A stretch of 64,000 nt of DNA, from contig CANTUQ010000035.1 in the NCBI GenBank assembly GCA_947683425.1, positions 4,511,001 to 4,575,000 on the forward strand. The letters are read 5' to 3'. Source of the DNA: Excoecaria cochinchinensis. Taxonomy: Eukaryota; Streptophyta; Magnoliopsida; Malpighiales; Euphorbiaceae. The translations under genes and the position numbers were made by a program. Below are positions 22,596 through 32,679 of the stretch, in pieces (within the stretch, counting starts at the first letter, position 1; each line of letters starts with the position of its first letter). Under the pieces are notes generated by a model. The model saw nothing but the letters and a program-made list of their open reading frames with translations. It made no database searches and was not told the DNA's origin.

Positions 22596-23412
22596 TGATG
22601 CGGAACACCAAGGCTAAAGAACCCGAAACCCCTTGAACATACAATATGGCATAAACATGAACAAGAATAAACCCCCAATCTAAAGAACCCCCAAACAACT
22701 ATGTGAATAGAAACACTTATAATAGATTGATTTAAAAACACAAGAACAGAATTCACCACAAAGTAAATACCTTGATAAGAATTAAAGTTCTTGATGCAAA
22801 AGAAGAAGACAAACAATCCTCTCCAATGAAGAATTCGGCCAAGCCAAAAGAAATTTATCAAATTAATCAAATCTGCCTCCAATCTCGTTTTTGTAGAGTA
22901 TTTATACTCTCTTAAGCTAATAAAAACCCTAATTAATCAAATGGGCCTTAAAACATGGGCCTTACATCAAGATAACTAAAGCCCACACGAATTAACTTAA
23001 AATTCAGCCCAAAAGGCCTAAAAAGAACTAATTAAATGAGCCTAAGCTAATTAAATCCCATCTCACTTAAATAAGCCCAAAAGAATAAGTTAAGGCCTAA
23101 CATATTACAAATAATCAAATGAAAATAATAAATAAAAGCCTAAACTAAAAGCCCAAATAAATCAGCTCCTTAATCCACCAATTAGCACATGCATTGCACA
23201 TGCTCTGGCTCACATGCATAGCACATGTCAAGGTCACATGACCTGCACATGTTAATAGTCAGATGACTAGCACATGTCCATCTTCAATTTGGCTTCTTCA
23301 TAAATTTGGCCCACGGACTTCCTTCAAGCCTTCTTTAACTTCTCCAAATTTGATCTCCATAAACTTCCATTGTTTATAATCTTGAAATGTTGACCCCCCT
23401 GTGCACGCATCA
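22596..23412 (-). repeat. E5 5' LTR (type B)
   Basis: 817 bp, partner of 19833-20656, with only scattered differences by eye. Followed by TSD TATAG. Confidence 0.92.
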
Positions 23413-23826
23413 TATAGTCAGTGAATCTACAGCTGCAATCTTCACTTTTTTTTCCTTTGAGTACCTGTTACAATCAAAAATCATCTCAACCTTTCTTTCC
23501 CACTCCAAGTACTCTTCTGCACTATTTCTGCCTTTAAATGGAGGAATCTTGAGTTTGATGTTACCCAAGTTTCCATCTATCCTTGCACTAGTTTCCTCTT
23601 CCTCTTCATCATCAAAATCATGCTCCCCATGTCCTTGAATAATTCGGCCTCTCCTTGCTGCCCTTCTAGGTGCATTAGATATACTCCCTTCAAGCCTCTC
23701 TTCCATTCCATCCATTCTAAGAGACAGCTTCCGCATCTCACTAATGAAAGCTTGATATAGCATCTTGTTATCTGGTACATGATCTTCACCTTGGGATATT
23801 CCCTTCCCACTAGTTTCTTTAGTCAT
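23413..23826 (-). pseudogene. E4 gag, N-terminal part
   Basis: ATG at 23826 (MTKETSGKGISQGEDHVPDN). Coiled-coil LSLRMDGMEERLEG, arginine-rich RRAARRGR, acidic DFDDEEEEETS, then the gag core entry IPPFKGRNSAEEYLEWERKV. A 1-base deletion near 23430 breaks the frame just before the E5 insertion. It resumes at 19832. Confidence 0.82.
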
Positions 23827-23938
23827 GGTGTATTACCTGCAAAATTGTTAGATAAAAACCTCACAAGCACTCCCTCACGTGTTTACACTCAAAGAATGTC
23901 ACTCCTCTCGTGTTTCACACAAATAAGGCTTTTACTCT
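23827..23938 (-). other. E4 leader, first piece
   Basis: Leader adjoining gag, with CTCCCTCACGTGTTTACACT. It is interrupted by E6 at 23939 and resumes at 38655. Confidence 0.8.
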
Positions 23939-24352
23939 TGATGCGGAACCCCAACCTATATGCAAACTAGAACGCCAACATACCATGAATATTGATCATA
24001 AACAAGTGAATAAACTCCCAATCTAAAGAACCCCCAAACAAGATTGAATGGAAACGCTTATAATAGATTGATTTAGAAAGTAAGAAGAATAAGAATCAAG
24101 CATACATTAGCCATGCAAATTGCCTAAGTCTAATTCTTCATACAATAGCAAGAATCAATAAAAATTAACTCTCACAAATTCAGTCAATGAAAACTCATTA
24201 ATCATAAATATGCAAAATGTAAAGTACAAATGAAGAAGTTCAGCCCTTTATATAGGCTAGGCAACCACCCCTACCTAGAGGAGTTAAAATCAAACACTAA
24301 CTCTAAGAGATAATTAATAAAATAAATAACAAAGATAATTCCTAACCTTTAT
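23939..24352 (-). repeat. E6 3' LTR (type C), left piece
   Basis: TGATGCGGAACCCCAACCTA to AACCTTTAT, where E7 enters. It matches the start of the 5' LTR at 37502. Confidence 0.92.
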
Positions 24353-25078
24353 TGATGCGGAACCCCAAGGCTAAAGAACCTGAAACCCCTTGAACATACA
24401 ATATGGCATGAACAAGAATAAACCCCCAATCTAAAGAACCCCCAAACAACTATGTGAATGGAAACGCTTATAATAGATTGATTTAAAACACAAGAACAGA
24501 ATTCGCCACAAAGTAAATACCTTGATAAGAATTAAAGTTCTTGATGCAAAAGAAGAAGACAAACAATCCTCTCCAATGAAGAATTTGGCCAAGCCAAATA
24601 AAAGTCTCAACATATCATAATCTCTAAGTCTAAATTACAAATTCGTTTTTGAGGAGTATTTATACTCACTTAAGCTAATAAAAACCCTAATTAATCAAAT
24701 AGGCCTTAAAACATGGGCCTCACACTAAGATAACTAAAGCCTACACTAATTAACTTAAAATTCAGCCCAAAAAGTCCAAAAAGAACTAATTAAATGAGCC
24801 CAAGCTAATTAAAGCCCATCTCACTTAAATAAGCCCAAAAGAATAAGTTAAGGCCTAACATATTACAAATAATCAAATGAAAATAATAAATAAAAGCCTA
24901 AACTAAAAGCCCAAATAAATCAGCCCCTTAATCAACCAATTAGCACATGCATTGCACATGCTCTGGCTCACATGCATAGCACATGTCAAGGTCACATGGT
25001 CGGCACATGTCAAGTGTCACATGCATAGCACATGTCAAGGTCACATGGTCGGCACATGTCAAGTGTCACATGACCTGC
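24353..25078 (-). repeat. E7 3' LTR (type B), left piece
   Basis: TGATGCGGAACCCCAAGGC to GTCACATGACCTGC, where E8 is inserted. It includes a duplicated CATGCATAGCACATGTCAAG / GGTCACATGGTCGGCACATG block (24960-25070). Confidence 0.9.
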
Positions 25079-25894
25079 TGATGCGTGCACAAGGGGGTCA
25101 ACCCATCATGGCAATCCTACGCAAGTCAAATTGTGGAAGTTATGGAGATTTAAGAAAGAGTTGAGCCAAATTGTGCTATATCTAATCCAATGGGGCCAAA
25201 TGCAAAAGATGGACTTCAATTGTGCTTGATTAATCTCGAAGAGTAGCTTTAGGCTGCCCAATGGGCTTATTTTATTATGTTCAACTTGTTTGTTTTAATT
25301 ATTTAGTTGGACCCTCATATAGCTTAATAAGCTTATTTTAAGTGAGTTGGGCTTACTTTAAGTTGGGCTCATTTAAATTAATTATTTTAGGCTTGTGGGT
25401 TGTTGTATTTTAGAGTTAATAAGTTTGGGCTTTAGTTATTTGGTGGGAGGCCCATGTGTTAGGTGGCCATGTGTTAGGTGGCCTTTTGACTTATTTATGG
25501 TTTGGTGGGAGACCCATGTGTTAGGTGGCCATGTGTTAGGTGGACTTTTGACTTATTTAGGGTTACCTACCTTTTGGGGGCTATAAATACCTCATTATAA
25601 GTTGTAAAAGACACATCAAAAACACTTTTGAATACCATCATTTGGCTTGGCCGAATTTTCTTCATTGGATAGGAAAGCTTGTCTTCTTCTTTTGCATCAA
25701 GAACTTAAATTCTTATCAAGGTATTTACTTTGTGGCGAATTCTGTTCTTATATTTTTAAATCAATCTATTATAAGCGTTTCCATTCACATGTTGTTTGGG
25801 GGTTCTTTAGATTGGGAGTTTCTTCTTGTTCATGTTCATGCCATATTGTGTGTTTAAGGGGTTTCGGGTTCTTTAGCCTTGGGGTTCCGCATCA
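25079..25894 (+). repeat. E8 5' LTR (type B2)
   Basis: 816 bp, TGATGCGTGCACAAGG to GGTTCCGCATCA. U3 holds two copies of a roughly 60-bp repeat with CCATGTGTTAGGTGG (about 25439-25560). The TATA box TATAAATA is at 25582-25589 after CTTTTGGGGGC. Confidence 0.95.
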
Positions 25895-25896
25895 TT

Positions 25897-25908
25897 TGGT
25901 ATCAGAGC
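25897..25908 (+). promoter_or_regulatory. E8 primer-binding site
   Basis: TGGTATCAGAGC two bases after the 5' LTR end. Confidence 0.95.
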
Positions 25909-26700
25909 TTGGATTAGGATAAATTCTTATTTATCTTATCTTAATTTGTTGTTATATTGTTTAATTTTCATTAGAACAAGATAATTCCACGTTGTTTAAT
26001 TGTTTAATTTGCAATCTTATTCTTATCAATTTTGAGTTCTTCTTTATTTTTGAATTTGTTCTTTTGTGTTCTTCTTTGTTACTACATCAGATCTTGTGTT
26101 TGATGTTTTAAGTTCTAAAACAAAAAAAAAAAGGAAAAAAAAATCGTTGGTATTGTTCATAGTACTATTCATAGTACTGTTCATCCTAATTAAAAGAAAA
26201 AAAATAAAGTTAGCATTGAGATAAAGTTAGGAGAGAAAAATCACAAAGAAAAAAAAATGGATTTGGTCGTACTTTGAATTTGGAAATTAATTTGAAAAGT
26301 CAAAGTGGTAATTTATGGGTAGGTGTCATTTTTGACTTTCTTTGATTTCTTGTCTTCACATCCATTGTATCAAAATTGACTTTTCTATTAGGGAAATACC
26401 AAAATTCAGATTTGTCATACTTTGAATGTGAAAATTAATTTGAAAAGCCAAAGTGGCAATTTGTTGGTAGGCGTCATTCTTGACTTTCTTTGTTAAGTGT
26501 TTTCATTGCATTCTCATTTAAATTTGCTGCTTGTGAATTACTTTGGTTGGAAATTAAATTCTGAAGTGCAACTGAGGATAGCAAGCTTGAATGGTAAAAA
26601 GGCTTGAGTGAGTGAGCTTAAAAGAGGGTAAAAGCTAAATAGAGTGACACGAGTGGAGTGCCATATTTTGAGTGAAACACGTGAGGAAGTGATTGCGAGG
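25909..26700 (+). other. E8 leader
   Basis: About 0.8 kb without coding sequence. It contains the cluster TAGTACTATTCATAGTACTG near 26160 (the ACTGTTC/GAACAGT motif seen in other leaders) and two copies of a segment with TTGAAAAG(T/C)CAAAGTGG (26290 and 26440). The CACGAGTGGAGTG / ACACGTGAGGAAGTG block lies just before the ATG. Confidence 0.8.
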
Positions 26701-27471
26701 ATGTCCTATTACAAGTCAAGACGACATTTAGATCAAGAAACATTGGATGAGTTAAAAAAGGATACTAAGTTATTGAAGGAAGACCTTAAAAATGCAGAAT
26801 TGCGGTTTAAACAACTTTTTAAACAACTAGATAAGTGTTTGCAAAAGGAGAAAAGAAAGAAAGAGGAAGTTGTAGTAGAAGAGATTATTTGTGAAGCTGA
26901 AAAAGATGCTATAGATTTATATGATGATGATGTTATAAATGAGGAAGACATAAGTGAAAGTGCAGACGATGATTGTTTAAGGGAAAAGGAAGAAGATTGT
27001 AAAATGGAAGATGCTTGTTTAGTTGAGTTGGATGATCAGCATGTTACGATTAATCCTGTAGTGTTTCAAGAGGCTGAATTGAACATGGAAAAAGAAGATA
27101 ATCATGATCAAAATGAAATTCATGTATTGACTAACCATGCTTTTCCTAGTTTTCGTGTTAACTTGCAGGAACATAATGAGTTCTTTTCTACAGAAGTATT
27201 CATATTATTTCCACCTATTCCCAAGATTGTTTATGGAGATCAATTTATTCCACAAGCTTCAATTCCCAACTTAAATAAAACGAAGATTCGAGGACGAATC
27301 TTTTCTAAAGAGGGAGGGAATGATGCGTGCACAAGGGGGTCAACCCATCATGGCAATCCTACGCAAGTCAAATTGTGGAAGTTATGGAGATTTAAGAGAG
27401 AGTTGAGCCAAATTGTGCTATATCTAATCCAATGGGGCCAAATGCAAAAGATGGACTTCAATTGTGCTTGA
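26701..27471 (+). CDS. E8 tail protein, intact ORF
   Basis: 256 codons from ATG 26701 (MSYYKSRRHLDQETLDEL); an earlier GTG at 26644 is in frame but less likely. The N-terminus is a predicted coiled-coil (LKEDLKNAELRFKQLFKQLD, QKEKRKKEEVVVEE). Then come the acidic block (CEAEKDAIDLYDDDVINEE), DQHVTINPVVFQEAELNMEK, FFSTEVFILFPPIPKIVYGD and the conserved IPNLNKTKIRGRIFSKEGGN, which spans the polypurine tract (27307-27320). The last about 50 codons lie in the 3' LTR. No gag core, zinc knuckle or enzyme motif. Conservation in many copies suggests a selected protein, but the role is unknown. Confidence 0.7.
   Translation: MSYYKSRRHLDQETLDELKKDTKLLKEDLKNAELRFKQLFKQLDKCLQKEKRKKEEVVVEEIICEAEKDAIDLYDDDVINEEDISESADDDCLREKEEDCKMEDACLVELDDQHVTINPVVFQEAELNMEKEDNHDQNEIHVLTNHAFPSFRVNLQEHNEFFSTEVFILFPPIPKIVYGDQFIPQASIPNLNKTKIRGRIFSKEGGNDACTRGSTHHGNPTQVKLWKLWRFKRELSQIVLYLIQWGQMQKMDFNCA
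27307..27320 (+). promoter_or_regulatory. E8 polypurine tract
   Basis: AAAGAGGGAGGGAA immediately before the 3' LTR. Confidence 0.95.
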
Positions 27472-28137
27472 TTAATCTCGAAGAGTAGCTTTAGGCTGCC
27501 CAATGGGCTTATTTTATTATGTTCAACTTGTTTTGTTTTAATTATTTAGTTGGACCCTCATATAGCTTAATAAGCTTATTTTAAGTGAGTTGGGCTTACT
27601 TTAAGTTGGGCTCATTTAAATTAATTATTTTAGGCTTGTGGGTTGTTGTATTTTAGAGTTAATAAGTTTGGGCTTTAGTTATTTGGTGGGAGGCCCATGT
27701 GTTAGGTGGCCATGTGTTAGGTGGCCTTTTGACTTATTTATGGTTTGGTGGGAGGCCCATGTGTTAGGTGGCCATGTGTTAGGTGGACTTTTGACTTATT
27801 TAGGGTTACCTACCTTTTGGGGGCTATAAATACCTCATTATAAGTTGTAAAAGACACATCAAAAACACTTTTGAATACAATCATTTGGCTTGGCCGAATT
27901 TTCTTCATTGGATAGGAAAGCTTGTCTTCTTCTTTTGCATCAAGAACTTAAATTCTTATCAAGGTATTTACTTTGTGGCGAATTCTGTTCTTATATTTTT
28001 AAATCAATCTATTATAAGCGTTTCCATTCACATGTTGTTTGGGGGTTCTTTAGATTGGGAGTTTCTTCTTGTTCATGTTCATGCCATATTGTGTGTTTAA
28101 GGGGTTTCGGGTTCTTTAGCCTTGGGGTTCCGCATCA
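27321..28137 (+). repeat. E8 3' LTR (type B2)
   Basis: 817 bp, near-identical to 25079-25894. It ends CGCATCA at 28137. Confidence 0.95.
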
Positions 28138-28141
28138 TAAA

Positions 28142-28943
28142 TGATGCGGAACCCCAAGGCTAAAAAAACCCGAAACCCCTTAAACATACAATATGGCATG
28201 AACATGAACAAGAAGAAACTCCCAATCTAAAGAACCCCCAAACAACATGTGAATGGAAACGCTTATGATAGATTGATTTAGAAATACAAGAACAGAATTC
28301 GCCATAAAGTAAATACCTTGATAAGAAATTGGTTCTTGATGCAAAAGAAGAAGACAAGCAAATCCTCTCCCTTGAAGAAAATTCGGCCAAGCCAAATAAT
28401 GATATTCAAAAATGTTTTAGATATGTCTTTTACAACTTATAATGAGGTATTTATAGCCCCCAAAAGGTAGGTAACCCTAAATAAGTCAAAAGTCCACCTA
28501 ACACATGGCCACCTAACACATGGGCCTCCCACCAAACCATAAATAAGTCAAAAGGCCACCTAACACATGGCCACCTAACACATGGGCCTCCCACCAAATA
28601 ACTAAAGCCCAAACTTATTAACTCTAAAATACAACAACCCACAAGCCTAAAATAATTAATTTAAATGAGCCCAACTCACTTAAAATAAGCTTATTAAGCT
28701 ATATGAGGGTCCAACTAAATAATTAAAACAAAACAAGTTGAACATAATAAAATAAGCCCATTGGGCAGCCTAAAGCTACTCTTCGAGATTAATCAAGCAC
28801 AATTGAAGTCCATCTTTTGCATTTGGCCCCATTGGATTAGATATAGCACAATTTGGCTCAACTCTCTCTTAAATCTCCATAACTTCCACAATTTGACTTG
28901 CGTAGGATTGCCATGATGGGTTGACCCCCTTGTGCACGCATCA
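28142..28943 (-). repeat. Inverted third LTR of E8 (type B2)
   Basis: 802 bp, reverse orientation, forming an imperfect palindrome with 27321-28137 around TAAA. By eye its U3 half matches E8 closely (the CACAAGGGGGTC start, unlike other copies). Its R-U5 half is closer to E10 (GGGAGAGGATTTGC rather than GGATAGGAAAGC). The AAA of the spacer equals the complement of the first three bases after a 5' LTR. Confidence 0.92.
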
Positions 28944-28948
28944 CCTGC

Positions 28949-29121
28949 ACATGTTAAGTCGTCACATGACTAGCACATGTCCATCTTCAATTTGGCTTCT
29001 TCATAAATTTGGCCCACGGACTTCCTTCGAGCCTTCTTTAACTTCTCCAAATTTGATCTCCATGAATATGAACTTCCATTGTTTATAATCTTGAAGTGTT
29101 GACCCCCCTGTGCACGCATCA
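28949..29121 (-). repeat. E7 3' LTR (type B), right piece
   Basis: Continues 24353-25078 after the CCTGC duplication and ends GTGCACGCATCA at 29121. Confidence 0.9.
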
Positions 29122-29840
29122 TTCCCTCCCTCTTTAGAAAAGATTCGTCCTTGAATCTTCGTCTTGTTCAAGTTGGGAATTGGCACTTGTAAAATAAATT
29201 TATCTTCATATGAGATCTTCTGAATAGGTGGAAATAAAATGAATGCTTCTTCAGCTGAGGACTCATCATGTTCCTGCAATTTAACAAAAACACTAAGAAA
29301 AACATGATTTTTCAATACAACCATTTCGTTCTGATCATGGTCCTCTTCTTTCTCCATGTTTAACTCAGCCTCCTTAAGCACTACAGGATAAATCATAACA
29401 TGCTGATCTTCCATCTCAACTAAACAAACATCTTCCTTCTCACTCAAAACAACAACTACTTCACTTCCACTGATTTCTTCTTCACTCACAACCTTATTGT
29501 CATACAAATCTATAGCATCTCTTTCAGCTTCACAAATAATCTCTTCCATTATAGCTTCCTCTTTCTTTCTTTTCTCCTTTTTCAAACACTTATCTAACTG
29601 CCTAAAAAGTTGTTTAAACCTCAATTCCATATCTTCAGAATCTTCATTTTTCCTATGACGGTCAATTGATTTACTTCGATTTTTTATTTTAGTAGATTCA
29701 TTTATTCTCTCCTCCATCCTATCCATCCTAGTATTCAACTTCTTAAACTCACTCATGAATGTTTTATACATCATCTTCACATTAGGCACGTTTTCATCCT
29801 CTTTCTCACCCATTGTCTCCTTTATGTCCTTTCTTGACAT
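29001..29840 (-). CDS. E7 internal 1 tail protein, intact ORF
   Basis: 279 codons from ATG 29840 (MSRKDIKETMGEKEDENVPN). Gag-like N-terminal coiled-coil (MYKTFMSEFKKLNTRMDRM), basic KNRSKSIDRHRKN, coiled-coil FKQLFRQLDKCLKKEKRK, acidic CEAERDAIDLYDNK, then DQHVMIYPVVLKEAELNMEK, EEAFILFPPIQKISYEDKF and IPNLNKTKIQGRIFSKEGGN. It crosses the polypurine tract at 29122-29135 and ends in the LTR at 29001. It is the best preserved copy of this ORF type. No known domain beyond the gag-like start. Confidence 0.7.
   Translation of the reverse strand: MSRKDIKETMGEKEDENVPNVKMMYKTFMSEFKKLNTRMDRMEERINESTKIKNRSKSIDRHRKNEDSEDMELRFKQLFRQLDKCLKKEKRKKEEAIMEEIICEAERDAIDLYDNKVVSEEEISGSEVVVVLSEKEDVCLVEMEDQHVMIYPVVLKEAELNMEKEEDHDQNEMVVLKNHVFLSVFVKLQEHDESSAEEAFILFPPIQKISYEDKFILQVPIPNLNKTKIQGRIFSKEGGNDACTGGSTLQDYKQWKFIFMEIKFGEVKEGSKEVRGPNL
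29122..29135 (-). promoter_or_regulatory. E7 internal 1 polypurine tract
   Basis: AAAGAGGGAGGGAA on the minus strand, next to the LTR. Confidence 0.9.
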
Positions 29841-31077
29841 GATTTATAAACTGCAAATAAACGTTAGAAGAGAAATAAAAACTCACATTTCACTCCCTCA
29901 CGTGTTTCACTCAAAAAGATGGCACTCCACTCGTGTTTCACTCAAGTAGACTTTTACCCTCTTTTAAGCTCACACACTCAAGCCTTTTACCACTCAAGCT
30001 TGTTATCTTCAGTTGCACTTCAAAACTCAAACTCAAGTCAAAATCGTTCACAAGCAGCAAATTATGGTAAAGAATGCAATGAAAATACTTAACAAAGAAG
30101 ATAGGCTCAAAGCTAGAAGCAAAAGACCAAAGTGAAGAACGTTGAAATGAGCATACAAGGTGAAGATATGTATGCTGTCCGAATTATGTAAATTTAACTA
30201 ACAAGAATCAAATTGTTAATTATAGTGTAATCGAAAGCAAAAACACAAAGACACAAAAAATGGAAACTTAAGAATGAAAGAAATGATAAAACTAATGCAA
30301 TAATGCAGAAATTGAAATCTCCCTAATGGAAAATTCAATTTGAGACAATATGTATTATCACACTAAGACAAAATGAAAAGGAGACACAAGATGTCCAAAC
30401 TAAAACAAAATTAGGAAACCCAAATGTTTGTCCAAAATAAGACAAAGATTAATCCAATATGTCTTAATAAGATCAAATAAGGAAACCCAAATGTCTAAAC
30501 TAAGACAAAATGACTTATCCACTATGTCTTAATTAGTTCAAGATATGGAAACCCAAATGTCTAGACTTAAGACAAAACGAAACTTATCTAATTTAATGTC
30601 CTAATTTAAATAATGTCCCAATCCTAATTTCTTTTCTTTTTTTTTTTTGAATTATCTCTAACTAATTAGATAATAACAATTATATCCTAAAGAAATACAA
30701 TCCTAATTGTTCACACCAACCAAAGTTAACCCAAATTAAAATATTTTTTCTAAATTCGGATGAACAGTAAATTCGGATGAACAGTGCGATGAATAGTATG
30801 TGTGAACAGTGCAATGAACAGTACGTGTGAACAGTACCAAGAACAGTACGACGATTTTTTTTTATATTTTTATTTTTAGCTAGATAACAACAAGAACAAC
30901 TAATAACCTAGAAATCAAGATCAAACACTAAGAAATAACACCTAAAACAAAGCTCCCTATAATTTAGACCACTATGATGAACAAGGGTTCCTAAATTTTA
31001 GGAATCAAATAAATTGAAAATTAATGAATAAAAACAGAAAACAAACATGGATAAATAAGAATTTAATCCAAATCCAA
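29841..31077 (-). other. E7 internal 1 leader
   Basis: About 1.2 kb without coding sequence, closely matching the E5 leader, including the AATGTC-type repeats (30350-30600) and the GAACAGT cluster (30770-30850). Confidence 0.82.
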
Positions 31078-31089
31078 GCTCTGATACCA
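31078..31089 (-). promoter_or_regulatory. E7 internal 1 primer-binding site
   Basis: TGGTATCAGAGC on the minus strand, adjoining the middle LTR. Confidence 0.92.
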
Positions 31090-31091
31090 AA

Positions 31092-31963
31092 TGATGCGGA
31101 ACCCAATAGCTAACAAGCTACAAACCCACACATACAAGATGGTTAGCAAAGAAACAAAGAGATAAAATCCCTCCATATTGAACCCCCAATCAACCTGTGA
31201 TTGAAAACGCAAATAATTGGGAAAAACGAAGAAGATGAAAACGCCACAATCAAGATAATTGATAAGTAATGAAATTCTTCATGCAATAGAAAAGATGAGC
31301 AAGCAAATTCTCACAAATCTCTCTATAGAATTTTGGCAAAGCCAAGAAAAAGAGGATAGCCTCCAATGTTTAATAATTCCAATCTCCCTATACAAATTCA
31401 TTTTTGAGGAGTATTTATACTCCTTTAAGCTAATAAAAACCCTAATTAATCAAATAGGCCTTTAAACATGGGCCTTACACCAAGATAACTAAAGCCCACA
31501 CTAATTAACTTAAAATACAGCCCAAAAAGCCTAAAAAGAACTAATTAAATAAGTCCAAGCTAATTAAAGCCCATCTCACTTAAATAAGCCCAAAAGAATA
31601 AGTTAAGGCCTAATATATTACAAAAAATCAAATAAAAATAATAAATAAAAGCCTAAACTAAAAGCCCAAACAAAACAGCCCATTAAGTCCATTAATTGGC
31701 ACATGCATTGCACATGTAATGTGTCACATGATGTGCACATGCATATGGCGCATGACATAGCACATGTCTAGCACATGGATGACACAAGTCAAGGTCACAT
31801 GACTTGCACATGCCTCTCTTCAAAGTCTCTTTTTGATTCGGCTTCTTCATAGCTACAGTAAACCACCTTCAAGCCTTCTTGAACTTCCCCAAATTTAATC
31901 TCCATAAATTCGAACTTGCAAAGTTTATAATCTTGCAATGTTAACCCCCCGGTGCACGCATCA
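31092..31963 (-). repeat. E7 middle LTR (type A)
   Basis: 872 bp, TGATGCGGAACCCAATAGC to GTGCACGCATCA. It is flanked by a PBS on one side and a polypurine tract on the other, so it serves as 5' LTR of internal 1 and 3' LTR of internal 2. Confidence 0.92.
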
Positions 31964-32679
31964 TTCCCTCCCTCTTTAGAAAAGATTTGTCCTCGAATCT
32001 TCGTCTTGTTTAAATTGGGAATGGAAACTTGTAGAATGAATTCATCTTCATAAACGATATTTTGAACAGGTGGAAATAAAATGAATCCTTTTTCAGCTGA
32101 GGACTCATCATGTTCCTGCAATTTAAAAAAAATACTAGGAAAAACATGATTATTCAATACAACCATTTCATTCTGATCATGGTCCTCTCCTTTCTCCATG
32201 TTCAACTCAGCCTCCTTAAGCACTACAGGATCAATCATAACATGCTGATCTTCTATCTCAACTAAACAAACATCTTCTTTCTCACTCAAAACAACAACTA
32301 CTTCACTTTCACTGATTTCTTCTTCACTCACAACCTCATTGTCATACAAATCTATAGCATCTCTTTCAGCTTCACACATAATCTTTTCCATTGCAACTTC
32401 CTTTTTCTTTCTTTTCTCCTTTTTCAATCACTTATCTAGCTGTCTAAAGAGTTGTTTAAACCTCAATTCCATATCTTCAGAATCTTTATTTTTCCTATGA
32501 CGGTCAATTGATTTACTTCGATTTTTGATTTTAGTAGATTCATTTATTCTCTCCTCCATCCTATCCATTCTAGCGTTTAACTTCTTGAACTCATTAATGA
32601 AGGCCTTGTACATCACTTTCATATCGATCATGGCTTCTTCCTCCTCATACATTGTTTCCTTTTCTTCTCTTCTTGACAT
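31795..32679 (-). pseudogene. E7 internal 2 tail ORF, one nonsense mutation
   Basis: ATG at 32679 (MSRREEKETMYEEEEAMIDM). Same domain order as 29001-29840. A stop at 32428-32430 replaces Cys in the FRQLDKCLKK coiled-coil. Beyond it the frame stays open for 210 codons through the acidic block, the conserved SIPNLNKTKIRGQIFSKEGG and the polypurine tract, ending in the LTR at 31795. Confidence 0.8.
31964..31977 (-). promoter_or_regulatory. E7 internal 2 polypurine tract
   Basis: AAAGAGGGAGGGAA on the minus strand, next to the middle LTR. Confidence 0.9.

Larger units (their letters stand above)
19833..23412 (-). mobile_element. E5: tail-only LTR-B element, full length
   Basis: 3' LTR 19833-20656, internal 20657-22595, 5' LTR 22596-23412. 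Perfect TSD TATAG (19828-19832, 23413-23417). About 3.6 kb in total. It sits inside E4 gag. It has PBS, polypurine tract and tail ORF, and no pol. Confidence 0.93.
25079..28943 (+). mobile_element. E8: complete short LTR-B2 element with an extra inverted LTR
   Basis: 5' LTR 25079-25894, PBS, tail ORF, polypurine tract, 3' LTR 27321-28137, then TAAA, then a third LTR in inverse orientation (28142-28943). The perfect TSD CCTGC flanks the whole unit (25074-25078, 28944-28948). Both outer ends are therefore U3 ends. The two direct LTRs show only about four differences by eye, so it is young. No pol. Confidence 0.92.

Noticed and set aside
28160..28642. Small ORFs in LTR-B2 and LTR-B (for example those starting MAEFSS or MGCCILEL)
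   Set aside because: They recur wherever the LTR R-U5 or U3 occurs, on fixed positions, without ATG context or link to a known protein; treated as chance frames.
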